Positions 25,522 to 33,563 of a stretch of 64,000 nt of DNA are shown here, one piece after another. Origin of the DNA: Pseudomonas viridiflava (GTDB lineage: Bacteria > Pseudomonadota > Gammaproteobacteria > Pseudomonadales > Pseudomonadaceae); NCBI RefSeq assembly GCF_900582625.1, contig NZ_UTIQ01000241.1, forward strand, positions 1 through 64,000. Reading direction: 5' to 3'. The position numbers and the translations under genes are program-made. A model generated the notes under the pieces. The model did no database searches and had not been told where the DNA came from. It saw only the letters and a program-made list of their open reading frames with translations. Position 1 is the first letter of the stretch. Each line of letters begins with the position of its first letter.

Positions 25522-26685
25522 TTATGGGCGGTCCTTGAGCGGCACGAACTTCAGGTCTTCGGGACCGGTGTAGTTGGCGCTCGGGCGAATGATTTTGCCG
25601 TCGATACGCTGCTCGATCACATGCGACGACCAGCCCGAGGTGCGGGCGATCACGAACAGTGGCGTGAACATGGCGGTGGGCACGCCCATCATGTGGTAGC
25701 TAACGGCGCTGAACCAATCGAGGTTGGGGAACATTTTCTTGATGTCCCACATGATGGTTTCCAGGCGCTCGGCAATGTCGAACATCTTGGTGTTGTTCTG
25801 CTCCGCCGACAGCTCGCGGGCCACTTCTTTAATCACTTTGTTGCGCGGGTCGGCCACGGTGTATACCGGGTGGCCGAAGCCGATCACCACTTCTTTCTTC
25901 TCCACGCGGGCGCGGATATCGGCTTCGGCTTCGTCCGGGTTGTCGTAGCGCTTTTGAATTTCGAAGGCCACTTCGTTGGCGCCGCCATGCTTGGGGCCAC
26001 GCAATGCGCCAATGGCGCCGGCGATGCACGAGTGCATGTCCGAGCCGGTGCCGGCGATCACCCGCGAGGTGAAGGTCGAGGCGTTGAATTCATGCTCGGC
26101 GTACAGGTTCAGCGAGGTGTGCATGGCGCGCACCCACGACTCGCGCGGCTTTTCGCCATGCAGCAAGTGCAGGAAATGACCGCCGATGGAGTCGTCGTCG
26201 GTTTCCACATCGATGCGCTTGCCGTTGTGGCTGAAGTGGTACCAATACAACAAGGCCGAGCCCAGCGAGGCCATCAGTTTGTCGGCAATGTCGCGGGCGC
26301 CGGGGTGGTTGTGGTCGTCTTTCTCGGGCGACACGCAGCCCAGCACCGACACGGCGGTGCGCATCACATCCATCGGGTGCGCCGAGGGCGGCAGTTGCTC
26401 CAGCGAGGTTTTCAGCGCGGCCGGAATGCCACGCAGCGCTTTGAGCTTGGCCTTGTACGCGGCCAGTTCCGACACATTCGGCAGCTTGCCGTGCACCAGC
26501 AGGTGGGCGATTTCTTCGAAGTCGCAGCGGTTGGCAAAATCCAGCACGTCGTAGCCACGGTAGTGCAGGTCGTTACCGGTACGGCCGACGGTGCACAGCG
26601 CGGTATTGCCGGCGGCGGTGCCGCTCAGGGCAACTGATTTTTTGGGTTTGAAGCCCGGCGTGGTCGTCTCTGGGGTTGCGCTCAT
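25522..26685 (-). CDS. prpC: 2-methylcitrate synthase
   Basis: A 387-residue citrate-synthase-family enzyme condensing propionyl-CoA with oxaloacetate. The expected catalytic triad is His233 in PKHGGAN, His272 in GFGHPVYT and Asp323 in PNLDWFSAV. Length is that of the short type II/methylcitrate synthases rather than the hexameric citrate synthase. It lies between prpB (95 bases upstream) and acnD (2-base gap), so it is an operon member. Confidence 0.97.
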   Translation of the reverse strand: MSATPETTTPGFKPKKSVALSGTAAGNTALCTVGRTGNDLHYRGYDVLDFANRCDFEEIAHLLVHGKLPNVSELAAYKAKLKALRGIPAALKTSLEQLPPSAHPMDVMRTAVSVLGCVSPEKDDHNHPGARDIADKLMASLGSALLYWYHFSHNGKRIDVETDDDSIGGHFLHLLHGEKPRESWVRAMHTSLNLYAEHEFNASTFTSRVIAGTGSDMHSCIAGAIGALRGPKHGGANEVAFEIQKRYDNPDEAEADIRARVEKKEVVIGFGHPVYTVADPRNKVIKEVARELSAEQNNTKMFDIAERLETIMWDIKKMFPNLDWFSAVSYHMMGVPTAMFTPLFVIARTSGWSSHVIEQRIDGKIIRPSANYTGPEDLKFVPLKDRP

Positions 26686-26780
26686 CGCGGGTATCTCCTC
26701 ATCTGATCCGGTTGTAATTGTTGTTCTGACTCAGCACAGCGCTGGCCGGCCGCCGCTTCAGTCGAGCGGCCGGGTGGCAA

Positions 26781-27665
26781 TCACTTCTTGGCGGCAAACA
26801 ACGCGTCGAGCTTTTGCTCGAAGGCGTGGTAGTTGATGCGGTCATACAGTTCAGCACGGGTCTGCATCAATTCGATGACGTCCTTCTGGTGGCCGTTCTG
26901 GCGAATCGAGGTGTAAACACTTTCTGCCGCCTTGTTCGAAGCGCGGAATGCCGACAGCGGATAAAGCTGAATGGCAACGCCGACCGAGGCCAGCTCATCG
27001 CGGGTAAACAGCGGCGTGGCGCCGAACTCGGTGATGTTGGCCAACACCGGCACACCCAAGGCATCGACAAAGCGCTTGTACGTCGGCAGGTCGTAGGCGG
27101 CCTCGGCGAAGATGCCGTCGGCGCCGGCTTCCACATAGCGCAGGCAGCGCTCAATGGCAGCGTCCACGCCTTCGGCCTGAATGGCATCGGTGCGGGCGAT
27201 CAGGAAGAAATCGGCGTCGGTCTTGGCGTCGGCAGCCGCTTTTACGCGGTCGGCCATTTCTTCGGTGGAAACGATTTCCTTGCCCGGACGGTGACCACAA
27301 CGCTTGGCGCCGACCTGGTCTTCAATGTGAGCTGCGGCGGCACCGGCCTTGATCAGGCTTTTAACCGTGCGCTCGATATTGAAGGCACTGGGGCCGAAGC
27401 CGGTGTCGATGTCGACCAGCAGCGGCAGGTCGCACACGTCGGTGATGCGGCGCACGTCGGTGAGCACGTCGTCCAGGGTGTTGATGCCCAGATCCGGCAA
27501 GCCCAAAGAGCCGGCCGCCACCCCGCCACCGGACAGGTAAATGGCTTTATAGCCGGCGCGCTTGGCCAGCAGCGCGTGGTTAGCGTTGATCGCGCCGATG
27601 ACCTGCAACGGCGACTCGGCAGCAATGGCAGCGCGGAAACGTTGACCTGGGGTGTTGGAGCTCAT
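26781..27665 (-). CDS. prpB: 2-methylisocitrate lyase
   Basis: A 294-residue isocitrate-lyase/PEP-mutase-family TIM barrel that cleaves 2-methylisocitrate to pyruvate and succinate. The catalytic loop is K121-R-C123-G-H (in GAKRCGHRPGKE), preceded by the metal-binding Asp segment LLVDIDTGFG. Its ATG overlaps the gntR stop codon by 4 bases, so translation is probably coupled. First enzyme gene of the operon. Confidence 0.97.
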   Translation of the reverse strand: MSSNTPGQRFRAAIAAESPLQVIGAINANHALLAKRAGYKAIYLSGGGVAAGSLGLPDLGINTLDDVLTDVRRITDVCDLPLLVDIDTGFGPSAFNIERTVKSLIKAGAAAAHIEDQVGAKRCGHRPGKEIVSTEEMADRVKAAADAKTDADFFLIARTDAIQAEGVDAAIERCLRYVEAGADGIFAEAAYDLPTYKRFVDALGVPVLANITEFGATPLFTRDELASVGVAIQLYPLSAFRASNKAAESVYTSIRQNGHQKDVIELMQTRAELYDRINYHAFEQKLDALFAAKK

Positions 27666-28393
27666 GCTTCACCTCTCGTGGGGGATTTGCGAACCGCCTG
27701 CCCGGCCTGGCCGGTGTAGTGGCGTTCTATGTTGCGTTTGGAGGCAGCGATATGGCGGCGCATCAGCAGCTCCGCCAGTTCGCCGTCGCGTTCGGAAATG
27801 GCGTCGAGAATGCGGTGATGCTCGGCAAACGCATGACGCGGACGATTGGGCGTGGCAGAAAATTGCAGGCGATACATACGCACCAATTGGTACAGCTCGC
27901 CGCAGAGCATTTGCGCCAGGGTTTTGTTGCCGCTGCCTTGAATGATTCGGTAGTGGAAGTCGAAGTCGCCTTCCTGCTGGTAATAGCCGACGCCGGCCTG
28001 AAACGCCGCATCGCGCTCATGCAGCTCCAGCACGCTGCGCAGCTCATCGATTTCAGTCTGGCTCATGCGCTCGGCGGCCAGGCGACAGGCCATGCCTTCG
28101 AGGGATTCGCGAATTTCGTAGAGCTCGATCAGCTCGGCGTGGCTGAGCGAAACAACGCGGGCGCCGACATGGGGTACGCGCACCAGCAGCTTCTGGCCTT
28201 CCAGCCGGTGAATCGCCTCACGCAGCGGGCCACGGCTGATGCCATAGGTGCGCGCCAGTTCGGGTTCGGAGATTTTGCTGCCGGGGGCGATGTCGCCCTG
28301 CACGATAGCCGCCTGAATGCGGCGGAATACGTGCTCGGAGAGGGTTTCGGAGTCGACGGGAGCGTCGACTACGGATTCGAGGGCGTCTTGCAT
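27662..28393 (-). CDS. GntR-family (FCD) regulator of the propionate operon
   Basis: A FadR-subfamily regulator of about 243 residues: winged helix at about 18-85 (HVFRRIQAAIVQGDIAPGSKI, then LARTYGISRGPLREAIHRLEG) and a helical FCD ligand domain (about 95-225) with probable metal-binding residues in the HERD and FDFHYRI segments. The ATG at 28393 (MQDALESVV) is chosen; a longer reading adds 20 residues of non-family character. No clear ribosome site precedes this ATG; instead a TGTCGACA palindrome abuts it. By analogy it represses prpBC-acnD-prpF until methylcitrate-pathway intermediates accumulate, and itself as first gene. Confidence 0.9.
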   Translation of the reverse strand: MQDALESVVDAPVDSETLSEHVFRRIQAAIVQGDIAPGSKISEPELARTYGISRGPLREAIHRLEGQKLLVRVPHVGARVVSLSHAELIELYEIRESLEGMACRLAAERMSQTEIDELRSVLELHERDAAFQAGVGYYQQEGDFDFHYRIIQGSGNKTLAQMLCGELYQLVRMYRLQFSATPNRPRHAFAEHHRILDAISERDGELAELLMRRHIAASKRNIERHYTGQAGQAVRKSPTRGEA

Positions 28394-28478
28394 ATTGTCG
28401 ACACACCGATGAATATTTCGGTGAAAACTACCCGCAGAACACGCTTTCGTCAAACGATCAGAGTGGATTGTTGACAGT
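28394..28478 (-). promoter_or_regulatory. Candidate GntR operators and promoter of the prp operon
   Basis: Two similar sites, ATTGTCGACA (28394-28403, containing the perfect palindrome TGTCGACA) and ATTGTTGACA (28467-28476), lie 73 bases apart upstream of the regulator gene. FCD-type GntR proteins typically bind short TNGT-centre-ACNA palindromes, which these fit. Autoregulation through them is inference. Confidence 0.45.
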
Positions 28479-28502
28479 TTTTAAGAGCGCGGTTTTCAGG
28501 AG

Positions 28503-28563
28503 TCGCGGCTAAAGCCGCTCCTACAGGGTGGCGTTCTGGGTGGGAGCGGCTTTAGCCGCGATG
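28503..28563. repeat. REP inverted pair (GCGGCTTTAGCCGC class)
   Basis: Two facing hairpin elements with stem GCGGCT/AGCCGC: 28503-28527 and 28540-28563, the latter followed by seven T. It lies between divergent transcripts. Confidence 0.75.
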
Positions 28564-28774
28564 TTTTTTTGCCTCGCAACCGCCTGTCGCCGCAAAAAAT
28601 CTGCATGTTAGAATGCGCCGCGCTTGAAGCCTGCCAGACTGCGCCATGCGGGCTGCTAGACTCACTCGCCAAGCGCCAGGTGAACCTAAGCCCTTGCTGT
28701 TAACACTAAGTGACTTGATCCGGGACTGCTCCACACGGACCCCGCTGAAATTTCCACGATCCGTTTTAGGACTT

Positions 28775-29326
28775 ATGACACTCAAGCCCTTAGCCCTCTT
28801 GTTATCGCTCGTTCTGTTGCCGGCCCTCAGCCAGGCGGCGGAAAAGGGTGTGTATGGCCTGAACGAATACGCGCAGCTCACCGACATTGATCTGCAAGTG
28901 GCGGCCAAGCTCGACACCGGCGCCAAAACCGCTTCGCTCAGTGCCCGCGACATCAAACGCTTCAAGCGCGATGGCGAAACCTGGGTGCGCTTTTACCTGG
29001 CCATCGACGACGCCCACGCGCACCCCATCGAGCGGCCACTGGCGCGCATCAGCAAAATCAAACGCCGCGCCGGTGACTACGATCCCGACGAAGAGAAAAC
29101 CTACACTGCACGTCCGGTCATCGAACTTCAGGTATGCATGGGCAAAGCCCTGCGCACCATCGAGGTCAACCTCACCGACCGCAGCGCGTTCCAATACCCC
29201 TTATTAATTGGTTCCGAAGCGCTAAAACGCTTCGATGCCTTGGTCGACCCCAGCCTCAAATACGCCGCCGGCAAACCCGGCTGCGCGGTGGCAGAAGACA
29301 GCAGTGAGAAACAACCGGTGAGCTAA
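28775..29326 (+). CDS. Retropepsin-like (RimB/PF05618-type) periplasmic aspartic protease
   Basis: A 183-residue protein with a signal peptide (cleavage expected after SQA, near residue 21) and a single retropepsin-type domain. The catalytic motif is D47-T-G in AAKLDTGAKTASLSA, followed by flap-like and RPVIELQVCMG strands and a YPLLIGSEALKRF segment resembling the second half of a retropepsin monomer. Databases often label this family ATP-dependent zinc protease, but no ATP site or zinc HExxH is present. The ATG at 28775 has AGGA upstream. It precedes a transglutaminase-like 7TM protein and an ATP-grasp protein, a recurrent trio. Substrate unknown; dimerisation would be needed for activity. 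Confidence 0.85.
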   Translation: MTLKPLALLLSLVLLPALSQAAEKGVYGLNEYAQLTDIDLQVAAKLDTGAKTASLSARDIKRFKRDGETWVRFYLAIDDAHAHPIERPLARISKIKRRAGDYDPDEEKTYTARPVIELQVCMGKALRTIEVNLTDRSAFQYPLLIGSEALKRFDALVDPSLKYAAGKPGCAVAEDSSEKQPVS

Positions 29327-29470
29327 ACGGCCTACCCGGCCGCGCCCGTTACACCGAAACAGCTTCAAGAACGTGAGCTCCACCGCAATGCCATTACCTG
29401 CACCGCGCCCTGCCTGGGGTCATGTGGTACAGCGACACTGACAAGATTGATTAATGGACAGGTTCCCCAC

Positions 29471-30997
29471 ATGCGCTCTCTTACCCTGCATCTGAAAGTC
29501 CTGATCGCCATTTTGGTGACCCTGGGCGTTCTGATTACGGCCTACCAGATTTTCGTCGTTGGCATTCCGATTACCGAGGATGAAACCGACGATCTGTGGA
29601 ACATCGATGCCAAGGTCGAATTCCAGGCCACACCGAAAAACCCGGTGAAGGTGCAGATGTTCGTGCCGCCGCTGAGCCAGGATTATGTAAGCCTCAACGA
29701 GAGCTTCATTTCCAATAACTACGGGGTGAGCATCAACCGCGTCGACGGCAACCGTAAGGTCACCTGGTCGGCCCGTCGTGTCAGTGGCAACCAAACGCTC
29801 TACTACCGCCTGGTGCTAACCAAGCGCTACAGCGGTGAAAAACCGAAAGCCAAAGGCCCGATCTTCCGCGACAGCATTGCCGTTGAAGGCGCTGAGAAAA
29901 TCGCCGCCGAAGCCCTGATGGCGCCGATTCGCCAACACTCGGCCGACATCGAAACCTTCATCAGCGAAACCATCAAGCGGGTTAACAACCTCAACGACGA
30001 CAACGTCAAACTGCTGCTAGCAGGCGACACGTCGACCCCGAACAAAGCCAAAACCATCGAACTGCTGCTCTCCATCGCCCACGTGCCGATGGAGCGGGTG
30101 CACACCATTCGCCTGGTGGCCGATCAACCGCAAACCCCGGAACTGTGGCTGCGCAGCTTCAACGGTCAGGACTGGTTGTACTTCAGCCCCGAAACCGGCG
30201 AACAAGGCCTGCCGGCCGACCGCCTGGTGTGGTGGACCGGTGATGAAAACCTGGTGAGCATCGAAGGCGGGAAAAAACTTCAGGTGCGCTTCAGCCTAAA
30301 CAACAGCCAGATGAACGCCATTCGCCTGGCCAAGCTGACCGACGAAAACACCGACGCCGACTTCCTCGAATACTCGCTGTACGGCCTGCCGCTGCAAACC
30401 CAGCAAACCTTCATGATCATGGTGATGATCCCCATCGGCGTGCTGGTGATTCTGGTGCTGCGTAACCTGATCGGCCTGCAAACCCTGGGTACGTTCACCC
30501 CGGTGCTGATCGCCCTCGCCTTCCGCGAAATGCAGCTGGGCTACGGCATTGCGCTGTTCACCATCATTACAGCGCTGGGCCTGTCATTACGCTCGTACCT
30601 GGAGCATTTGAAACTGCAGATGTTGCCGAGGCTGTCGGTGGTGCTGACCTTTGTGGTGGTGTTGATCGCCACCATCAGTTTGTTGAGCCACAAGTTGGGC
30701 CTGGAACGCGGGCTGTCTGTCGCGCTGTTCCCGATGGTGATTCTGACCATGACCATCGAACGCCTGTCGATCACCTGGGAAGAACGTGGCGGCGGCCATG
30801 CGATGAAAGTGGCCATCGGCACGCTGTTCGCCGCCTCCCTAGCGCACCTGCTGATGACCGTGCCGGAGCTCAACTACTTCGTCTTCACCTTCCCGGCAGT
30901 GCTGCTGATTCTGGTGGGCTTCATGTTGGCCATGGGTCGTTATCGCGGCTATCGCCTGACCGAGCTGTTCCGCTTCAAAGCCTTTCTGAAGGACTGA
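29471..30997 (+). CDS. Inactive transglutaminase-like protein with seven TM helices
   Basis: A 508-residue membrane protein: an N-terminal helix (about 8-28), a periplasmic domain (about 35-310) of the family described as an inactive transglutaminase domain fused to seven TM helices (PF14400/PF14402 as I recall), then about seven C-terminal helices (about 320-500). The periplasmic part shows no convincing Cys-His-Asp triad. A TTG eight codons upstream could extend it; the ATG at 29471 is preferred, with AGG upstream. The stop codon is 3 bases before the ATP-grasp gene, so the pair is coupled. It may couple a cytoplasmic ligase product to the periplasm, which is inference. Confidence 0.85.
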   Translation: MRSLTLHLKVLIAILVTLGVLITAYQIFVVGIPITEDETDDLWNIDAKVEFQATPKNPVKVQMFVPPLSQDYVSLNESFISNNYGVSINRVDGNRKVTWSARRVSGNQTLYYRLVLTKRYSGEKPKAKGPIFRDSIAVEGAEKIAAEALMAPIRQHSADIETFISETIKRVNNLNDDNVKLLLAGDTSTPNKAKTIELLLSIAHVPMERVHTIRLVADQPQTPELWLRSFNGQDWLYFSPETGEQGLPADRLVWWTGDENLVSIEGGKKLQVRFSLNNSQMNAIRLAKLTDENTDADFLEYSLYGLPLQTQQTFMIMVMIPIGVLVILVLRNLIGLQTLGTFTPVLIALAFREMQLGYGIALFTIITALGLSLRSYLEHLKLQMLPRLSVVLTFVVVLIATISLLSHKLGLERGLSVALFPMVILTMTIERLSITWEERGGGHAMKVAIGTLFAASLAHLLMTVPELNYFVFTFPAVLLILVGFMLAMGRYRGYRLTELFRFKAFLKD

Positions 30998-31000
30998 GCC

Positions 31001-31987
31001 ATGTTCGGCATGATCAAAACGTGGAAGGCCCTGGAAGCCAAAGGCATCATGGGCATCAACCGGCGCAACGCGGACTACGTGCTCAAGTACAACAAACGGC
31101 ACCTGTACCCGATTGTGGATGACAAGATCATCACCAAAGAGAGGGCGATTCTGGCCGGCATTCATGTGCCGGAAATGTACGGCATCATCGAAACCGAAAA
31201 GCAGATCGACAAGCTGCCGGAAATCATCGGCGACCGTCCCGACTTCGTCATCAAGCCCGCCCAGGGCGCGGGCGGCGACGGCATTCTGGTGATCGCCGAC
31301 CGTTTCGAAGACCGCTACCGCACGGTGTCCGGCAAGATCGTCAGCCATGAAGAGCTGGAGCATCAGATCTCCAGCATCCTCACCGGCCTCTACTCACTGG
31401 GCGGCCACCGTGACCGCGCGCTGATCGAATACCGGGTTACGCCGGACCAGATCTTCAAAAGCATCAGCTACGAAGGCGTGCCGGACATCCGCATCATTGT
31501 GCTGATGGGCTACCCGGTGATGGCCATGCTGCGTCTGCCCACCCGCCAGTCCGGCGGCAAAGCCAACCTGCACCAAGGCGCCATTGGCGTTGGTGTCGAC
31601 CTGGCCACCGGCGTCACGCTGCGCGGCACCTGGCTGAACAACAAAATCAGCAAGCACCCCGACACCACCAATGCCGTGGATGGCGTACAGCTGCCCAACT
31701 GGGATGGCTTTATGAAACTGGCCGCCGGTTGCTACGAACTGTGCGGGCTGGGCTACATCGGCGTGGACATGGTGCTCGACCAGGAAAAAGGCCCGCTGAT
31801 TCTGGAACTCAACGCCCGCCCCGGCTTGAACATCCAGATCGCCAACGACTGCGGCCTCACCCACCGCGCCCATGCCGTTGAAGCGCGCATTGAAGAACTG
31901 ACCGCCCAAGGCGTAGTGGAAACCGCCGAGGACCGCGTGAAGTTTTCTCAGAGCCTGTTTGGCAACGTGCATCGGCCAGAGATTTGA
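31001..31987 (+). CDS. RimK-related ATP-grasp ligase (alpha-L-glutamate ligase-like)
   Basis: A 328-residue cytoplasmic ATP-grasp protein related to RimK. After an N-terminal segment come the ATP-binding strands FVIKPAQGAGGDGILV (near 85-100), the hinge ALIEYRVTPDQIF, and the metal-binding LILELNARPGLNIQIA segment (E and N ligands, near 267-282). Such enzymes join a carboxylate (typically Glu) to an amine at the cost of ATP. The substrate is not known for this subgroup. Third gene of the protease/7TM/ligase unit, closed by a strong terminator. Confidence 0.88.
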   Translation: MFGMIKTWKALEAKGIMGINRRNADYVLKYNKRHLYPIVDDKIITKERAILAGIHVPEMYGIIETEKQIDKLPEIIGDRPDFVIKPAQGAGGDGILVIADRFEDRYRTVSGKIVSHEELEHQISSILTGLYSLGGHRDRALIEYRVTPDQIFKSISYEGVPDIRIIVLMGYPVMAMLRLPTRQSGGKANLHQGAIGVGVDLATGVTLRGTWLNNKISKHPDTTNAVDGVQLPNWDGFMKLAAGCYELCGLGYIGVDMVLDQEKGPLILELNARPGLNIQIANDCGLTHRAHAVEARIEELTAQGVVETAEDRVKFSQSLFGNVHRPEI

Positions 31988-32004
31988 TTGGCGCGTAGCG
32001 CAAT

Positions 32005-32032
32005 AAAAAGCCCGGCACATGCCGGGCTTTTT
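32005..32032 (+). terminator. Terminator of the protease/7TM/ATP-grasp unit
   Basis: A perfect 12-bp stem AAAAAGCCCGGC/GCCGGGCTTTTT (32005-32016 and 32021-32032) with loop ACAT starts 17 bases after the stop. Its symmetry allows bidirectional action. Confidence 0.9.
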
Positions 32033-32049
32033 ATGCCCAATCCACAGGA

Positions 32050-32320
32050 CCATCTCCACCAGACACAACGAGTTTTATCGTCAACCAACGACCTGTAGGA
32101 GCGGCTTCAGCCGCGATTGGCCGGGCCTGCAAGCGCATTCCCTACCACCATCGCATCGCGGCTAAAGCCGCTCCCACAGGTAGCATTTCCCCCGGAAAAA
32201 TGAGTTTTATCGCACCCGCCGATCTGTAGGAATGGCTTAAGCCGCGATTGACCGGACCTGAAAATGCATTCCTTAGCACCATCGCTTCGCGGCTAAAGCC
32301 GCTCCTACACCAGCATTTCC
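32050..32320. repeat. Tandemly duplicated REP pair, period about 131 bp
   Basis: Four REP elements (32094-32117, 32155-32180, 32225-32248, 32286-32309) form two head-to-head pairs. The flanks repeat too (AGTTTTATCG at 32071 and 32203; CCACCATCGC or GCACCATCGC before the second element), so the whole unit was duplicated and then diverged. The rest of the 31988-32452 gap contains the terminator before and the hairpin at 32413-32444 after. Confidence 0.75.
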
Positions 32321-32412
32321 ACCAGGCAAAAAAATGCCCAACAGAACAAGGGGAGCGTCTGTCGGGCGGATACACGCAGGAGCGGGCGTGTGAAGTAGGA
32401 GCACTTACCAAC

Positions 32413-32444
32413 CGAGGCGCCGCTCCAGCCGAGCAGGCGCCTCG
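32413..32444 (-). terminator. Hairpin downstream of azoR, possible terminator
   Basis: A 9-bp stem CGAGGCGCC/GGCGCCTCG (32413-32421 and 32436-32444) with a 14-nt loop lies just past the azoR stop. No T tract follows on the minus strand, so intrinsic termination is doubtful. Confidence 0.4.
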
Positions 32445-32452
32445 TCAATTCA

Positions 32453-33052
32453 TCAAGCCACTTGCGCCAGCTGCGCCTTGGCTTGATTCAAACCTTTTTC
32501 CATAAACTCGCCACCTAGGTTCAAACCCTCAGCGTGAATGAAGGTGACGTCGTGAATGCCGACAAAGCCCAACGCCTGGCGCAGGTAGGGTTCCTGGTGA
32601 TCCAGACTGCTGCCGGCGTAAATGCCGCCACGGGAGGTCAGCACAAAGGCGCGTTTGCCGGTGAGCAGGCCTTGCGGGCCGGTTTCGGTGTATTTGAAGG
32701 TCACGCCGGCACGCAGCACATGGTCGAGCCACGATTTGAGGGTGCTAGGAATGGTGAAGTTGTACATCGGCGCGGCCAGCACCAGCACGTCGGCGGCGAG
32801 CAATTCATTGGTCAGGGTGTTGGAGCGAACCAGGGCGGCTTTTTCGGCGTCGCTCTGCTGGTCGGCGGGCGTCATCCAGCCGCCGAGCAGGTTCATGTCC
32901 AGGTGCGGGACTTGGTCAACAGCGAGGTCACGAACGGTGATGGTGTCGCCAGGGTGGGCGGCCTGCCATTGCGCAATGAACTGCGCGGTGAGTTCGCGGG
33001 AGATCGAACCCTGGGTGCGGGCGCTGCTTTCAATCACTAAAACCTGAGACAT
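32453..33052 (-). CDS. azoR: FMN-dependent NADH-azoreductase/quinone reductase
   Basis: A 199-residue flavodoxin-fold oxidoreductase using FMN and NADH to reduce quinones and azo compounds. The FMN phosphate loop is SSARTQGSISREL (near 9-21); the isoalloxazine contact is APMYNFTIPSTLKSWLDH (near 94-111); TSRGGIY binds the flavin edge. AGGTCCC precedes the start. The upstream region (33053-33185) is AT-rich with TTATCG/CGATAA-type repeats. A LysR regulator is nearby but separated by a small gene. Confidence 0.95.
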   Translation of the reverse strand: MSQVLVIESSARTQGSISRELTAQFIAQWQAAHPGDTITVRDLAVDQVPHLDMNLLGGWMTPADQQSDAEKAALVRSNTLTNELLAADVLVLAAPMYNFTIPSTLKSWLDHVLRAGVTFKYTETGPQGLLTGKRAFVLTSRGGIYAGSSLDHQEPYLRQALGFVGIHDVTFIHAEGLNLGGEFMEKGLNQAKAQLAQVA

Positions 33053-33185
33053 GGGACCTGCTCCATCTGCGTTGTGCGTGCGATGGAGCTAGACTAATGC
33101 CGTATAAATCGATAAAAAAGCGTAAAAACCCGCTACAACCTATCTATTTATTTGATTTATCGCGTCGTTAACCCTAGTCTCAGCG

Positions 33186-33515
33186 CTAGACAGGTTTACA
33201 GGTGACGCGGATGCGCATTTTGATGACTTGCGAGGTAAAGCGGCCGGTCAGCAACGCGTCTTTGCCGGGTTGCAGCGTGACCTTGCGGGTGCGAGGTGCT
33301 TCCGGCCCGTTGCGGAAAACCGCCGTGCATTCGGCGGCGGCCTGGCCATAGTTGTAGAGCTGCACCGCTCCCATGTTGAAGTCGACTTCCTGGGTCGATG
33401 CCGACACTTCGGCGCCATTGAGCTTTTTCTCAAGCTCGATGGGAAACGCGAAGGCGGTCAATGGCAGTGCGCTGAGGGGCAGCGCAGCAAAGGCTAAACA
33501 CAACAACTTATTCAT
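33186..33515 (-). CDS. Small secreted protein of unknown function
   Basis: A 109-residue protein with a clear signal peptide (MNKLLCLAFAALPLSALPL, then TAFAF, cleavage near residue 23). The mature part is about 86 residues, with two cysteines (AECTAVF and VTCKPV) that could form a disulfide, and beta-rich character (VDFNMGAVQLYNYGQ, then RKVTLQPGKDALLTGRF). Homologues are sometimes labelled 3-phosphoglycerate kinase in Pseudomonas genomes; nothing here supports that, as it is far too short and lacks the nucleotide site. GGAG precedes the ATG. It is divergent from the LysR gene with a 48-base gap. Confidence 0.75.
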   Translation of the reverse strand: MNKLLCLAFAALPLSALPLTAFAFPIELEKKLNGAEVSASTQEVDFNMGAVQLYNYGQAAAECTAVFRNGPEAPRTRKVTLQPGKDALLTGRFTSQVIKMRIRVTCKPV

Positions 33516-33563
33516 CAGTTGGTCTCCGGCAGGGAGCACAGCTTAGGACAAGAGGATGCGAGG

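Larger units (their letters stand above)
28394..28774. other. Divergent intergenic region between prp operon and protease gene
   Basis: This 381-base gap holds the candidate GntR operators, a REP pair (28503-28563), and upstream of the protease gene two extended -10-like sequences, TGTTAGAAT (28606-28614) and TGCTAGACT (28654-28662), without clear -35 boxes. No gene is supported; a longer in-frame reading of the protease gene into this region lacks family similarity. Confidence 0.4.

Noticed and set aside
23174..25573. A 799-codon open frame on the plus strand opposite acnD
   Set aside because: Same cause: His/Arg/Gly/Val-rich translation without domains, wholly antisense to a well-conserved aconitase-family gene.
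28646..28774. N-terminal extension of the retropepsin-like protein
   Set aside because: The 43 extra residues would bury the signal peptide, and AGGA precedes the ATG at 28775.
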